This document shows positions 48,623-58,150 of a stretch of 64,000 bases of DNA, piece after piece. The notes below the pieces were generated by a model. That model ran no database searches and had not been told where the DNA came from. It saw only the letters and a program-made list of their open reading frames with translations. The stretch is from an uncultured Candidatus Saccharibacteria bacterium (GTDB lineage: Bacteria > Patescibacteriota > Saccharimonadia > Saccharimonadales > Saccharimonadaceae), in assembly GCA_945873065.1 (NCBI GenBank), contig CAMCBN010000006.1, positions 26,743-90,742 on the forward strand. The letters are read 5' to 3'. Numbering within the stretch: position 1 is the stretch's first letter; every line of letters starts with the position of its first letter. Position numbers and translations under genes: made by a program.

Positions 48623-49387
48623 TCAAGCGTTATTACGCTTATCGTGTATGCTGCCACCCATACGCTTATCACTAAACATACCAGATATAGTTTGCGCACC
48701 GTGCAACTGCGGCATCACCTCACCCGCCAAGATAACGGCCAGAATGACTGCAAACCCACACATTATCGATGGGATACCAGCGATCGTACTCGGATCAACA
48801 ACGTTAGCTGTCGTTGTTGGCAAAATAAATGACAAATAACCAACCGCCAAGGCACGTAATGCAGCCGCTCGATGCGCATCGTTGACTCGCTGCGCCGACC
48901 GAAAAGCGTACATCGTCCCCATAACTAACCACCCATAATAGTACATAGCATATAGAGGCGTCGCATACGGGGAAGTTTCGAAAATAACATAATTACCAAG
49001 ACAAACTTGCGACGTGATACCCCACCCCGTCAATGCAAAAAATCCAGCGAACCCAACCCCCGTAGCATACGCCACCCCAACCGAAAGACGACGTTTCGTA
49101 TCTTGAGCTAACTTCGTTGCAAGGTGATAGCCGAGTGGCGGCAATGCAGTAATCGCTATATACCCGAGCCGCGACCACGATAAACTATCAATCCCAAACG
49201 AACCCTCACAAACATTATATTCTGCAAGCTGAAACAGAGCCAAACTCAACAAGACCGCTACCACGAGGCGCGTTACACTATTTAATTTGTAGCGCCACAC
49301 CGTATAGGCAGCCAATAAGACTTCAATCACAAATGTAGCTATCATAACCGGCGGTGAGAAACACCTCAAACTCAAGCTTTTTCTCAT
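48623..49387 (-). CDS. Polytopic membrane protein, 7TM-sensor-like
   Basis: About 7 hydrophobic segments; start MRKSLSL placed by TATACT 7 nt upstream. Confidence 0.75.
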   Translation of the reverse strand: MRKSLSLRCFSPPVMIATFVIEVLLAAYTVWRYKLNSVTRLVVAVLLSLALFQLAEYNVCEGSFGIDSLSWSRLGYIAITALPPLGYHLATKLAQDTKRRLSVGVAYATGVGFAGFFALTGWGITSQVCLGNYVIFETSPYATPLYAMYYYGWLVMGTMYAFRSAQRVNDAHRAAALRALAVGYLSFILPTTTANVVDPSTIAGIPSIMCGFAVILAVILAGEVMPQLHGAQTISGMFSDKRMGGSIHDKRNNA

Positions 49388-49429
49388 TACGCTTAGTATA
49401 AACCAATCAGGGAGTTTTAGCAATAGCGA

Positions 49430-50713
49430 CTATCTGAGGCCTGAAATCTCCTCCATATCAAAATATTTAGCCATCCACCGATTAAACCAATCACCACCAC
49501 CTTCGCCTAAATTTGCAGTACCATTATATGCATTATAGAGCGTTCTAGGCTTGGAAAGACGCGGAACTGCGACCCGTGTTTGTCCTCTGTCTTTTGCCTC
49601 TTTAATCAACCGATATTGATAGGCCACCTCTTTGTGGCTCTGCATATTGTCACTGACGACAAAACCATAACTATAAATCGTTATCGATACCAATACTCCA
49701 ATAATAATATGTAGGACACTTTGCGCCTGTGCGTATCTAAGAACTTCAGTAAACAAACTCAAAAAAACGACAGACAGCAGTACACTTGGCCCAAATAAAA
49801 CGCGGTGAGGTATCTCGGGTGACAATATCAACGCATAAGTGCTCACAAAATGAGCAAACAAAACCAAAGATAAACAAACCCACTCCTCGTACGAGCACCT
49901 CCTCATCTTGTGGCGAAGAGATATTGCAAAGGCTACTATCGCGACGTAAATCGGTACAAAATAAAAACGTTGAAGCCTCAAAACCTCAATCAAGTTGCAA
50001 GAAATATCGAAAAGATCCATCACATTTTCTCCAGCACGCGCCTGAGAGCCAGGCGATTTTAGAATGAGATAAAAACCCACTGCTGCAGACAATAATGACA
50101 GCCACTTGGCTAAATTGATAGTCTTGTTGACAAACAGACTATAAATCAGATACAAAAAACAGCTAAGTATTATAGCAGGTGCTGAATTTTCGTTTGTCGC
50201 ACCGGCTAAAAAACCTAGAATAACCAATGGCAAACAGGTAATGAAATTTGATCTCCAAAAAAGAATAGCATAAAACCAGGTTAAATAAAAAATAGAGGTC
50301 CACAAATAATTTGCAGAGCCAGACAGCCAAAGCACTGTTTTGCCGAATTCGGGCAACGTCCACCAGAGTAGTAGATACGAAGATATAAGAATCAATGGAT
50401 TAAGTTTGCTAGATCTCGTTATTTTATTCGAAAAATGAGCGATCAAAAGTCCTAAACCTACAAAAGCTAAGCTATTCAAGAAATTAAATATTGACTTGTC
50501 AAACTGCATAAAAATCTGGACAAGCGTATGAGCTACAAACCGCCCATTCCAGGTTTGCCAATGATTTATTTGAGAATCAACGAGGTCGGGTATCGATTTT
50601 ATCAACCTCAGATCACCCGAAGGAGGCAAATCACCTCTGTAAAAGAAATGGTAAATAAAATCATCTGATGTGTAAAGCGTCAAGCTATTTAATAGATACA
50701 CCCCAAAGAACAC
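49430..50713 (-). CDS. DUF6056-like polytopic membrane protein
   Basis: LYTSDDFIYHFFY...SQINHWQTWNGRFVAHTLVQIFM, many TM helices. Confidence 0.75.
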   Translation of the reverse strand: MFFGVYLLNSLTLYTSDDFIYHFFYRGDLPPSGDLRLIKSIPDLVDSQINHWQTWNGRFVAHTLVQIFMQFDKSIFNFLNSLAFVGLGLLIAHFSNKITRSSKLNPLILISSYLLLWWTLPEFGKTVLWLSGSANYLWTSIFYLTWFYAILFWRSNFITCLPLVILGFLAGATNENSAPAIILSCFLYLIYSLFVNKTINLAKWLSLLSAAVGFYLILKSPGSQARAGENVMDLFDISCNLIEVLRLQRFYFVPIYVAIVAFAISLRHKMRRCSYEEWVCLSLVLFAHFVSTYALILSPEIPHRVLFGPSVLLSVVFLSLFTEVLRYAQAQSVLHIIIGVLVSITIYSYGFVVSDNMQSHKEVAYQYRLIKEAKDRGQTRVAVPRLSKPRTLYNAYNGTANLGEGGGDWFNRWMAKYFDMEEISGLR

Positions 50714-50877
50714 TATGCTTATGATAGCGATCAGTAAAAACTTATTTTTAGTGATTATAGCCTTAATTCTAGTAAATCCCGATTAGGCCCTAATTGTACC
50801 AAAGAAAGAAGTATTTTCATATACTTATACTACCAGTGTAGCATTCCGCTGGTAGATATTGAGACAATCTATTTTCT

Positions 50878-52494
50878 CTACATAGGCTTCACACTATACT
50901 CATTACGCAACATTGTAGTGATAGTCTGTGCCTTGAGTGGTGTCTTGTTATCCGGGCTGAGAATGCCATACGGATCAAATAATCGTTTAATTTCATGATA
51001 CAGATCAGCTATGCCGACTGACTGCTGCGACTGGGTAAACCGTGCCTTGAGACGACCCTCTCCGCCACTGCCTACGAGATAACCATCATGGCGTCGTAAT
51101 AACTTCGCTAACTCATCGTACAGTTTAAATATTTTTTGCTTGTCGCTTACTTTGCGTAGTGATAAGTATGGGTACACGCCATATAGATTATTTCCTGGGT
51201 GCCCCGCTAGTGGTAGAGGTAAACGTAATATCTTAGCGAGTCCTGGCAGCTCCCGAGTGAACGACTCAAACTGCTGTGGTGGTATATAAAAACCTTCAAA
51301 CAACCGTGTTGCTGCTACCTGTGCAGTATCTGGCCAACAATACTGATCAAGTACTGCAAAGGCAGCCCATACGTCATCAGCCTCATCCTCGGCCACGGTT
51401 ACTGCCACTTCGCCAGCTATCTGCATTTGCTCCAATTTATGCTGTTTACGCATTTGAGCACGGTTGTTAAAGTCATCGATTTCTACCAATATTACTACAC
51501 GTGGCGCAAACTCTCGCGCTGCATTCTCGTAAAAATCGTACACCTTACCCTCTTTGCGCAATTGCTCAAATATCACTGCGTCGAAATATTCCATACGAGA
51601 TACCTGTAGTGCATCGATCTCATCTATTGCGGCTCGTGCTGTCTGTCCATCGCTAAATACTAACGCTATGGCATTCTTGCGAAAACTAAAAAATTCTGTT
51701 TTTAATATCAGTTCATCAATTATACCAAGTGCCCCCTCGCTTCCTACGAACAGCGGACCAAGGTCGAATGAACCATCCTGTCCCTTAACATGGGCAATCC
51801 CTCCATAGCCTGAGACATCGTACGGATCAAGCTGCTCTATCAAGGAAGCATTATCTGTTATCAATTCATCGAGCCCTCGATAAATATCCCCCTCCATTGT
51901 TTGTAACTGCTTACGTCGCTGCAACTCTCGTCGAGAAATTCGTTCTGTCTGAATAGTCTCACCGTTTGCCAGCACTACCTCTAGTTGGTCGATAGCATCT
52001 ATGATATTATTACTTTTGTTTAAACTGGCGCTACGAGAGCCACTTGCTAAAACTCCGCCTACTGTTCCTGTCTGTCCTATGAGGACACCGATACCAGCCC
52101 CATGCAGCGCCAGCGTGCTATTTAGATGTTCTGCCGATACGCCAGGTTGCACTCGCACTCGTTGCGATTTGCTATCGTACTCAAAAACACGTCGCATATA
52201 CGGTGACATATCGAGTATAACTCCTTGACCGACAGCCCCGCCTAACACACCTTGCCCCATTCCTCGCGTTACGATAGGGATATTGTGACCCTTTTCAGCC
52301 ATTTGCCAAGCGAAACGGGCGATAGTACATATATCGTCACTGTGTTGTGGTATCACGACTAATTCTGGCGTTGCTGCCAAAATACCCGCATCCGCACGGA
52401 GTGCCATACGCCAATCTGCTCGTGCTGATACCGAACCTGTTATACGACCACGGAGATAATTAGCAACTTTATTCACGAAAATCCCTATATTCAT
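50878..52494 (-). CDS. FAD-linked oxidase (GlcD/D-lactate dehydrogenase-like)
   Basis: VVIPQHSDDICTIARFAW, TRGMGQGVLGGAVGQGVILDMS, IGQTGTVGGVLASGSRS, FVGSEGALGIIDELILKT. Confidence 0.9.
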   Translation of the reverse strand: MNIGIFVNKVANYLRGRITGSVSARADWRMALRADAGILAATPELVVIPQHSDDICTIARFAWQMAEKGHNIPIVTRGMGQGVLGGAVGQGVILDMSPYMRRVFEYDSKSQRVRVQPGVSAEHLNSTLALHGAGIGVLIGQTGTVGGVLASGSRSASLNKSNNIIDAIDQLEVVLANGETIQTERISRRELQRRKQLQTMEGDIYRGLDELITDNASLIEQLDPYDVSGYGGIAHVKGQDGSFDLGPLFVGSEGALGIIDELILKTEFFSFRKNAIALVFSDGQTARAAIDEIDALQVSRMEYFDAVIFEQLRKEGKVYDFYENAAREFAPRVVILVEIDDFNNRAQMRKQHKLEQMQIAGEVAVTVAEDEADDVWAAFAVLDQYCWPDTAQVAATRLFEGFYIPPQQFESFTRELPGLAKILRLPLPLAGHPGNNLYGVYPYLSLRKVSDKQKIFKLYDELAKLLRRHDGYLVGSGGEGRLKARFTQSQQSVGIADLYHEIKRLFDPYGILSPDNKTPLKAQTITTMLRNEYSVKPM

Positions 52495-52607
52495 ACTGTT
52501 TCTGCTTATCACTATACCATACCGAGAGAAAAACGGCAGCAATCTCATGATCTTATGGGAAAAATCGCATACTTCATGGCTGTATATACATGCGCTACAA
52601 TTATGTT

Positions 52608-54641
52608 ATGAATCTATTGACCAACATAACACAAATTCGCGGCGTAGGCCCAGCAACTGCCACCAAGCTAGCTGACGCTGGCATACACACCGTTGGCGAT
52701 ATCGTGTATTTTTTGCCACGCAAGCATGAAGACTTTACCGCAGTGAGTTCCATCACCGACCTCCACCCCGGTAAAGTCACTATCGAAGCCCGTTGCGAGT
52801 CGGTCAATACCAGGCTAGTCCGGCGCGGCCTCCGCATCACTACAGCTGTCTTAGCGGATAAGTCGGGTAAGCTTAATGCTGTATGGTTCAATCAACCATA
52901 CCGTGCTCAACAGCTAGCAAAAGGGGATAAATTTTACTTTAGTGGACAATTCGAGTATTCCCACGGGCGTTACCAACTCACCAACCCCAGCACTGAACAT
53001 TCTACGAATACACCAAAACAGAGCCAACGACTAGTACCCGTATATCGTGCGATCCGTGGCCTCAAAAGCCAGCTTGTGCGTAAAATCCTCACCGAGCTTA
53101 AGCCCTTTATATCAATGCTGCCAGAGACGCTTCCATCACAACTCGTCGCCCAAGAAAAACTCATGAACCGAAGCGAAGCATTGCTTGCCCTGCATTTCCC
53201 TAACACACCAGAAGATATCACCCGTGGGCGAGAACGCCTAGCCTTTGAGGAACTATTTAGCCTCATCCTCGCTAGTCAACTCAATCGCCAAGATAACGCC
53301 AAATTGCAGGGATACTCCATCCCATTCAAGCAGCCCATTGTAGCCAGTTTCGTGAAGCGGTTACCCTTTACCCTGACTGATGATCAACGTCGAGCTGCCT
53401 GGGAGATTATCCAAGACTTCGCGGCAAGTATACCGATGAATCGACTACTACAAGGCGATGTTGGCAGTGGTAAAACAGTCGTCGCGAGCCTGGCGGCCTG
53501 TCAAGCTGCTAGCGCCGGCTATCAAACTGCCCTGATGGCACCGACTGAGATCCTAGCACGGCAACACGCCAACACCCTAGCGGCACTACTCGAACCATGT
53601 GGTGTGAGCGTTGGACTACTAACAGGTAGTGTCACCGGGATAGCACGACAGAAAGTGCTTGACGCTATCGCACGTGGTGGTGTTGATGTGGTCGTCGGGA
53701 CACACGCTCTGATTCAAGACACGGTGCAGTTTGCTCAGCTCGGCTTCGTTATAATTGATGAGCAACATCGTTTCGGTGTAGCTCAACGACAAAAACTTCT
53801 CGATAAATCAGGAGGGCACATGCCACATCTGCTCGCCATGACAGCCACCCCTATACCACGCAGTTTAGCACTCACCGTTTATGGTGAGCTCGATGTCAGT
53901 ATCATCCGCCAGCAGCCAAAAGGTAGACAACCCATTATTACCGACATCATCACACCAACCGCACGGCCAGGCTTGTATCAGCATATAGCCGATGAACTGA
54001 ACCAAGGAGGACAAGCCTATGTCATTTGTAATCTTATCGATGACAACCCCGAGAATGATATCAAAAGCGTCGAATCCACTCAGCGCGTGTTAAAACAAAG
54101 CACTCTCGGACGTTATCGCATAGGTTGTCTCCACGGTAAAATGAAAACAGCCAACAAAGAACAAATCATGCAGGACTTCGCCGACCACAAATACGACATT
54201 CTCGTTAGTACAACAGTCGTTGAAGTCGGTGTCGATATACCAAACGCTAACATTATCATGATCGAAGATGCCGAGCATTTTGGTTTAGCCCAGCTTCATC
54301 AATTACGTGGCCGCGTAGGACGTGGCATCCGACAAAGTTACTGCTACCTAATGTTGAGTAGCCATAACCCACCCAGTCAACGACTTCGCGAAATATCTAC
54401 ATCAAACGATGGATTTTACCTTGCCGAAATTGATCTAAAACTTCGTGGACCTGGTGAAATTTACGGTAAGGCTCAACACGGTGCACTCAATTTGCGTGTA
54501 GCCAATCTTGCTGATACAACCACTATAGCTCGAGCTCAAAAATCTGTTAAAAACTTCATATCTAATGGTGAATCGCTCGATGATTATCCAGAGCTAGCTG
54601 AAAACGTACGCTACAATCAACGTAGAACGATATTAAATTAA
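52608..54641 (+). CDS. recG: ATP-dependent DNA helicase RecG
   Basis: LLQGDVGSGKTVVASLAA, IIDEQHRFGVAQRQKL, MTATPIPRSLALTVYGELD, QLRGRVGRG. Confidence 0.97.
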   Translation: MNLLTNITQIRGVGPATATKLADAGIHTVGDIVYFLPRKHEDFTAVSSITDLHPGKVTIEARCESVNTRLVRRGLRITTAVLADKSGKLNAVWFNQPYRAQQLAKGDKFYFSGQFEYSHGRYQLTNPSTEHSTNTPKQSQRLVPVYRAIRGLKSQLVRKILTELKPFISMLPETLPSQLVAQEKLMNRSEALLALHFPNTPEDITRGRERLAFEELFSLILASQLNRQDNAKLQGYSIPFKQPIVASFVKRLPFTLTDDQRRAAWEIIQDFAASIPMNRLLQGDVGSGKTVVASLAACQAASAGYQTALMAPTEILARQHANTLAALLEPCGVSVGLLTGSVTGIARQKVLDAIARGGVDVVVGTHALIQDTVQFAQLGFVIIDEQHRFGVAQRQKLLDKSGGHMPHLLAMTATPIPRSLALTVYGELDVSIIRQQPKGRQPIITDIITPTARPGLYQHIADELNQGGQAYVICNLIDDNPENDIKSVESTQRVLKQSTLGRYRIGCLHGKMKTANKEQIMQDFADHKYDILVSTTVVEVGVDIPNANIIMIEDAEHFGLAQLHQLRGRVGRGIRQSYCYLMLSSHNPPSQRLREISTSNDGFYLAEIDLKLRGPGEIYGKAQHGALNLRVANLADTTTIARAQKSVKNFISNGESLDDYPELAENVRYNQRRTILN

Positions 54642-54679
54642 ATGTAAAATACCTTACAAGGTATTTTACATTAAAAAAA
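54641..54679 (+). terminator. Terminator of recG
   Basis: AATGTAAAATACCTT/AAGGTATTTTACATT near-perfect inverted repeat followed by A/T run. Confidence 0.75.
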
Positions 54680-54731
54680 TAAATGTTTATCTACCTCTTC
54701 TATGTGCTATCTGCTATAATAAAAGCTAACT

Positions 54732-55547
54732 ATGTATAGTGGAACTACATTCCGCGACCAGTCGGGACGCTTGGTCGGGGTACATCAGAGAATTGATAAG
54801 TTAGCCAGACGAGATTTATCATTCATATATACTGGGCCAGGTCTTTTACATTTTCCTAACAATCGCGAAATATTACATTTCGAGGGTAATAACGGCCCTG
54901 ACGGTATTAAACGAAAAAGCCCCAGTGTCGATGAGCCGTGGCATTTTATCGATCCATCCAGCCCAAACGATCGCGATTTAGTGCGTATCGTACTTGACCA
55001 TCATTATAATCTCGTTGAAGCGCTGCGCCATGACAATAGCGTCCGAGCAGCATTTGAAGCGGCTTGGCTATCACATGCTATCGTTGACGGCCTCACTCCA
55101 GCCCACCACTATCCATTAAGTGACAAGATCGAAGAACTATGGGGTAAGCCAAGAGAAGAGCGCCTCACCGTACTAGATAAAAATTTCATCCATGGCGCGA
55201 CAGGGCTCGATACTATCAACAAAAATTGGGAATATTGGGGTGCAAAAGGAGTTTTTACGACACATTGGCTGTTTGAATATGGTGTCGCTACTTCAATACG
55301 CACCGCTCGCTTCGCCCATACTACACCCACCCCAGAATGGCTCGCCGAGGCACAACAGTTTGGTCTTGAAAAAGTTTTTCTTCGCTCAGTCCAACGCGTT
55401 TACGCTATGGATATGTATCATACGTTTTGGAAAAATGGCTGGACAACAGGGTTGGCGTTACAAACTCGCAACGAGCTTATTCCCGAAATTATCCGCACAG
55501 TAACTTTCGCTTGGTATAACGCCCTTGCTGAGGCCTATCCTTTATGA
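54732..55547 (+). CDS. Hypothetical protein, His-rich, possibly zinc-phospholipase/S1-P1-nuclease-like fold
   Basis: Spaced His/Asp motifs PWHFIDP, HHYNLVEAL, AAWLSHAIVDGLTPAHHYPL. Confidence 0.55.
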   Translation: MYSGTTFRDQSGRLVGVHQRIDKLARRDLSFIYTGPGLLHFPNNREILHFEGNNGPDGIKRKSPSVDEPWHFIDPSSPNDRDLVRIVLDHHYNLVEALRHDNSVRAAFEAAWLSHAIVDGLTPAHHYPLSDKIEELWGKPREERLTVLDKNFIHGATGLDTINKNWEYWGAKGVFTTHWLFEYGVATSIRTARFAHTTPTPEWLAEAQQFGLEKVFLRSVQRVYAMDMYHTFWKNGWTTGLALQTRNELIPEIIRTVTFAWYNALAEAYPL

Positions 55548-56098
55548 GGGTTCGTATTATCGCTGGACGTTACGGCAATCGTTGGCTCGAAGCTCCGGAT
55601 ACTCGTCGTACTCATCCTATGGGTGAACGTATAAGGAACGCTCTTTTCAATTCAATACAAAACGAATTACCTGGTGCTAATGTTCTCGATGCTTTTGCAG
55701 GTACTGGGTCGATTGGCCTGGAGGCATTAAGTCGAGATGCTGCTACGGCCACGTTCGTAGAAAGTGATCGCACAGCCTATAGGGTTTTGTGCCACAATAT
55801 TGATTCGTTGCACGCCCAAGATATTGCACACCCTATCAAAGCTCGTGTCGCTAGCTGGATCGACACCTATCAGGGTGAGCCATTTGACCTAATATTTGCC
55901 GACCCCCCCTATCATGACTTGCAATTACCAACAATAAGCCGCTTATTTACACTTCTCAAACCAGGTGGCACTATGGTATTATCGCATACAGAAAAAGGTG
56001 GGGAGCCAAATCTAATAAACGACGACATTGTTGTGGTGGACAATCGCGGATACGGGAATGCGCACCTCACCTTTTTCTATCGGAAAATTGACGTATAA
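55544..56098 (+). CDS. rsmD: 16S rRNA (guanine966-N2)-methyltransferase RsmD
   Basis: MRVRIIAGRYGNRWLEAPDTRRTHPMGERIRNALFNSI, VLDAFAGTGSIGLEALSR, IFADPPY. Confidence 0.95.
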   Translation: MRVRIIAGRYGNRWLEAPDTRRTHPMGERIRNALFNSIQNELPGANVLDAFAGTGSIGLEALSRDAATATFVESDRTAYRVLCHNIDSLHAQDIAHPIKARVASWIDTYQGEPFDLIFADPPYHDLQLPTISRLFTLLKPGGTMVLSHTEKGGEPNLINDDIVVVDNRGYGNAHLTFFYRKIDV

Positions 56099-56169
56099 TA
56101 ACCAATCAGCAATAATGTATCATCGCTATTTGATTGTGGTATTAACGACGTTGTGCTACAATAGTGTAG

Positions 56170-57876
56170 TCATGCGGATGTGGTGGAATTGGTAGACACG
56201 CATGCCTTAGGAGCATGTGCTTTCGAGCGTGAAGGTTCAAGTCCTTTCATCCGCACCACGACTCCCCTATACGAACCCGCACCAAGCGGACTCGGCCCGG
56301 GAGCAGTCGCAGCCAACGAAGTGCGCTCACCCGTCAGGGTGGGCGCTTTTCGTTGGGTGACTACTCCTCTGGAGTGGTCACCCGAGAGGAGCTGTATGTC
56401 CTTGTTGCTGCTGTCCCCGCTATGATCCTTGGCTGTAATGTTACCTTCGTCACTGTCGTCTGGGTCTGGTTGGTGGATGTCACCGTTGCTCTTCAGACTG
56501 GACTGCGGTCCTGGTTGGCTGTGGCATGCAGTCCACTGCAGCCTGGAGCTGGTCAGCTGGTCGAAGGGGGAGTTGAGGCTGGCGGCAGCACTGGTGGTGC
56601 TGGTGTGGTCGTGGACGATGACCGGTGCCACGGACGATACCGACTCCTCAGACCTCTCCACACTTTCCACACTCTCGCTCTCATCACTCTCCACGCTCTC
56701 CTCACTCTCCACCTTCTCGTCACTCATTGGCCCGCTCTTCGGTTCGCCCTCCCTGATGACTCGCCCGTGTTCGTCGATCTCCGGGTTGACCAGCACCTTC
56801 TCGAAGAAAACCTGGTTGAGCTGCTTCTTGAGGTGGTCTGGCGCCGCCTGGTACAGGCGGTGGCAGTCCTCGAGGAGGTCCAGGGCCTGAGACAGGTGCT
56901 GGCGTACGGCCGTGGTGTCGGCTTGGTAGCCGTTGAGCTGTCGCTGGATGCTCAGCAGCTCTCGGCTCAGTCGCTCTTGTTCATCTTTGAGCAGATCCAG
57001 GGGGATGGCTCCGCTGTAGTGAGCCTGGAGGAGTTGGCGGCGCTGGTCCTCGATCTGGGTGCGACGGATGGTCAGGGAACGGATGTCGTGCTGACTCGTG
57101 GCCTCGATCCGCTCCAGCTCTTCAAGCAGATACCGCTCGATTACCTCCCGGTCCTGGTGTGACAGGTGGATCTGCCGGTAGACATCGGACATACGGGCTT
57201 CGACCTGCTCGATGAGCACAGCCCGGAAGGGGCAGTCGTGCAACCGATGCCTCCTGGCGCACACGAAGTAGGGGTAGACCACTCCACTGTGGTTCTTGGC
57301 GTTCTGGACCAGCAGACGAGCACCGCACTGGCCGCAGACCACGGTGCTCTTGAGGAAGTGGTTGTGCAGGCGCTGGCGCTCACCGTTGCGGTGGGAGTCG
57401 AGCACCGCCTGGACCTGGTACCAGGTCTCGGCATCGACCAGAGCCGGGTGTTGGCCGGGATACTCCACACCTTGGAACTGCACGACTCCTCGGTAGTAGG
57501 GATGACGCAGCAGAGTGTGCAGTCGGTTCTTGGTGATGGGCTTGGCCGGCTTGCTTGGGGCGGCTGGCAGGTCGAGTCCCAGTCCGGCCAGGTGTTCGGC
57601 CAGCTGAGCCACAGTCCAGTTACCGGTAGCGTACTGGCTGAAGGCCAGGCGCATGAGAGGTGCTCGCTGCTCATCGAGCTCGACAGTGCGGATCTCCCGG
57701 CCTTGGGCGTCTCGACCTCGGACGTTGCGGTAGCCCAGTGGCGCCTTGCCCAGAGTTCCGCCGTTCCTGGCTTTCTCACCCATCCCCTTGATGACCTCGT
57801 TGGCCAGGTTGCGGGAGTAGAACTCGGCGATGGAGCTCATGATGCCGTGCAGTAGGATCACAAGACCGGTAAAATC
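56170..57876 (-). pseudogene. Large serine recombinase, N-terminal catalytic domain missing; 3' end reads through tRNA-Leu antisense
   Basis: TGLVILLHGIMSSIAEFYSRNLANEVIKGMGEKARNGG... Recombinase domain plus zinc ribbon CGQCGARLL...YFVCARRHRLHDCPF; no resolvase catalytic N-terminus, stop TAA shortly upstream. Confidence 0.85.
56174..56258 (+). tRNA. tRNA-Leu(TAG)
   Basis: GCGGATG/CATCCGC acceptor, anticodon loop CTTAGGA, long variable arm, encoded CCA. Confidence 0.97.
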
Positions 57877-57925
57877 ACGAACTATAGCTGATAATGTGAT
57901 AGTTCTTCCAAATTAAGTAAGAGCG

Positions 57926-57954
57926 TTGCACATGCATGGAGTTTAAGTTACACT
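57926..57954 (+). promoter_or_regulatory. Promoter TTGCAC-N17-TACACT of the tRNA-like RNA
   Basis: -35 at 57926-57931, -10 at 57949-57954, spacer 17; RNA 5' end 10 nt after the -10, the same spacing as tRNA-Thr(GGT). Confidence 0.65.
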
Positions 57955-57963
57955 CAATTATAT

Positions 57964-58082
57964 GGGGTGCGAAGCGGCGTTGGATCGCCGCCACGCCGCG
58001 ATCGTTGGTGTGTGAAAGCTGACAGCCAATACTGGTGAAAGTCAGACGCTAGCATGGATAGTTCGAGTCTATCCCGCGCCCC
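57964..58082 (+). ncRNA. Candidate tRNA-like structured RNA, class unknown
   Basis: Closing helix GGGGTGCG/CGCGCCCC (8 bp); T-arm GGATAG-TTCGAGT-CTATCC; GCGGCG-TTGGAT-CGCCGC arm; CTGAC...GTCAG internal arm. Confidence 0.6.
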
Positions 58083-58150
58083 GATTTTGTTCAGAGCGTC
58101 TTGAAGATTGTTGACTATTCGACGTGACGATCAATTGACATTTCTTTCGA

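Noticed and set aside
56251-56285. Repeat of CCGCACCA just after tRNA-Leu as an att duplication
   Set aside because: Only ~8 nt and low complexity; no longer copy of the tRNA-Leu 3' end was found elsewhere in the window.
56353-57855. Long plus-strand ORFs (269, 153 and 229 aa) at 56353-57855
   Set aside because: They are antisense to the serine recombinase, whose minus-strand product has recognisable recombinase and zinc-ribbon motifs. Long antisense frames are expected in GC-rich DNA.
57964-58082. tmRNA, SRP RNA or selenocysteine tRNA identity for the tRNA-like RNA
   Set aside because: No tag-peptide frame and too short for tmRNA; no SRP apical GGAAG/AGCA loop seen; no TCA anticodon loop for Sec. 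Left as unknown class.
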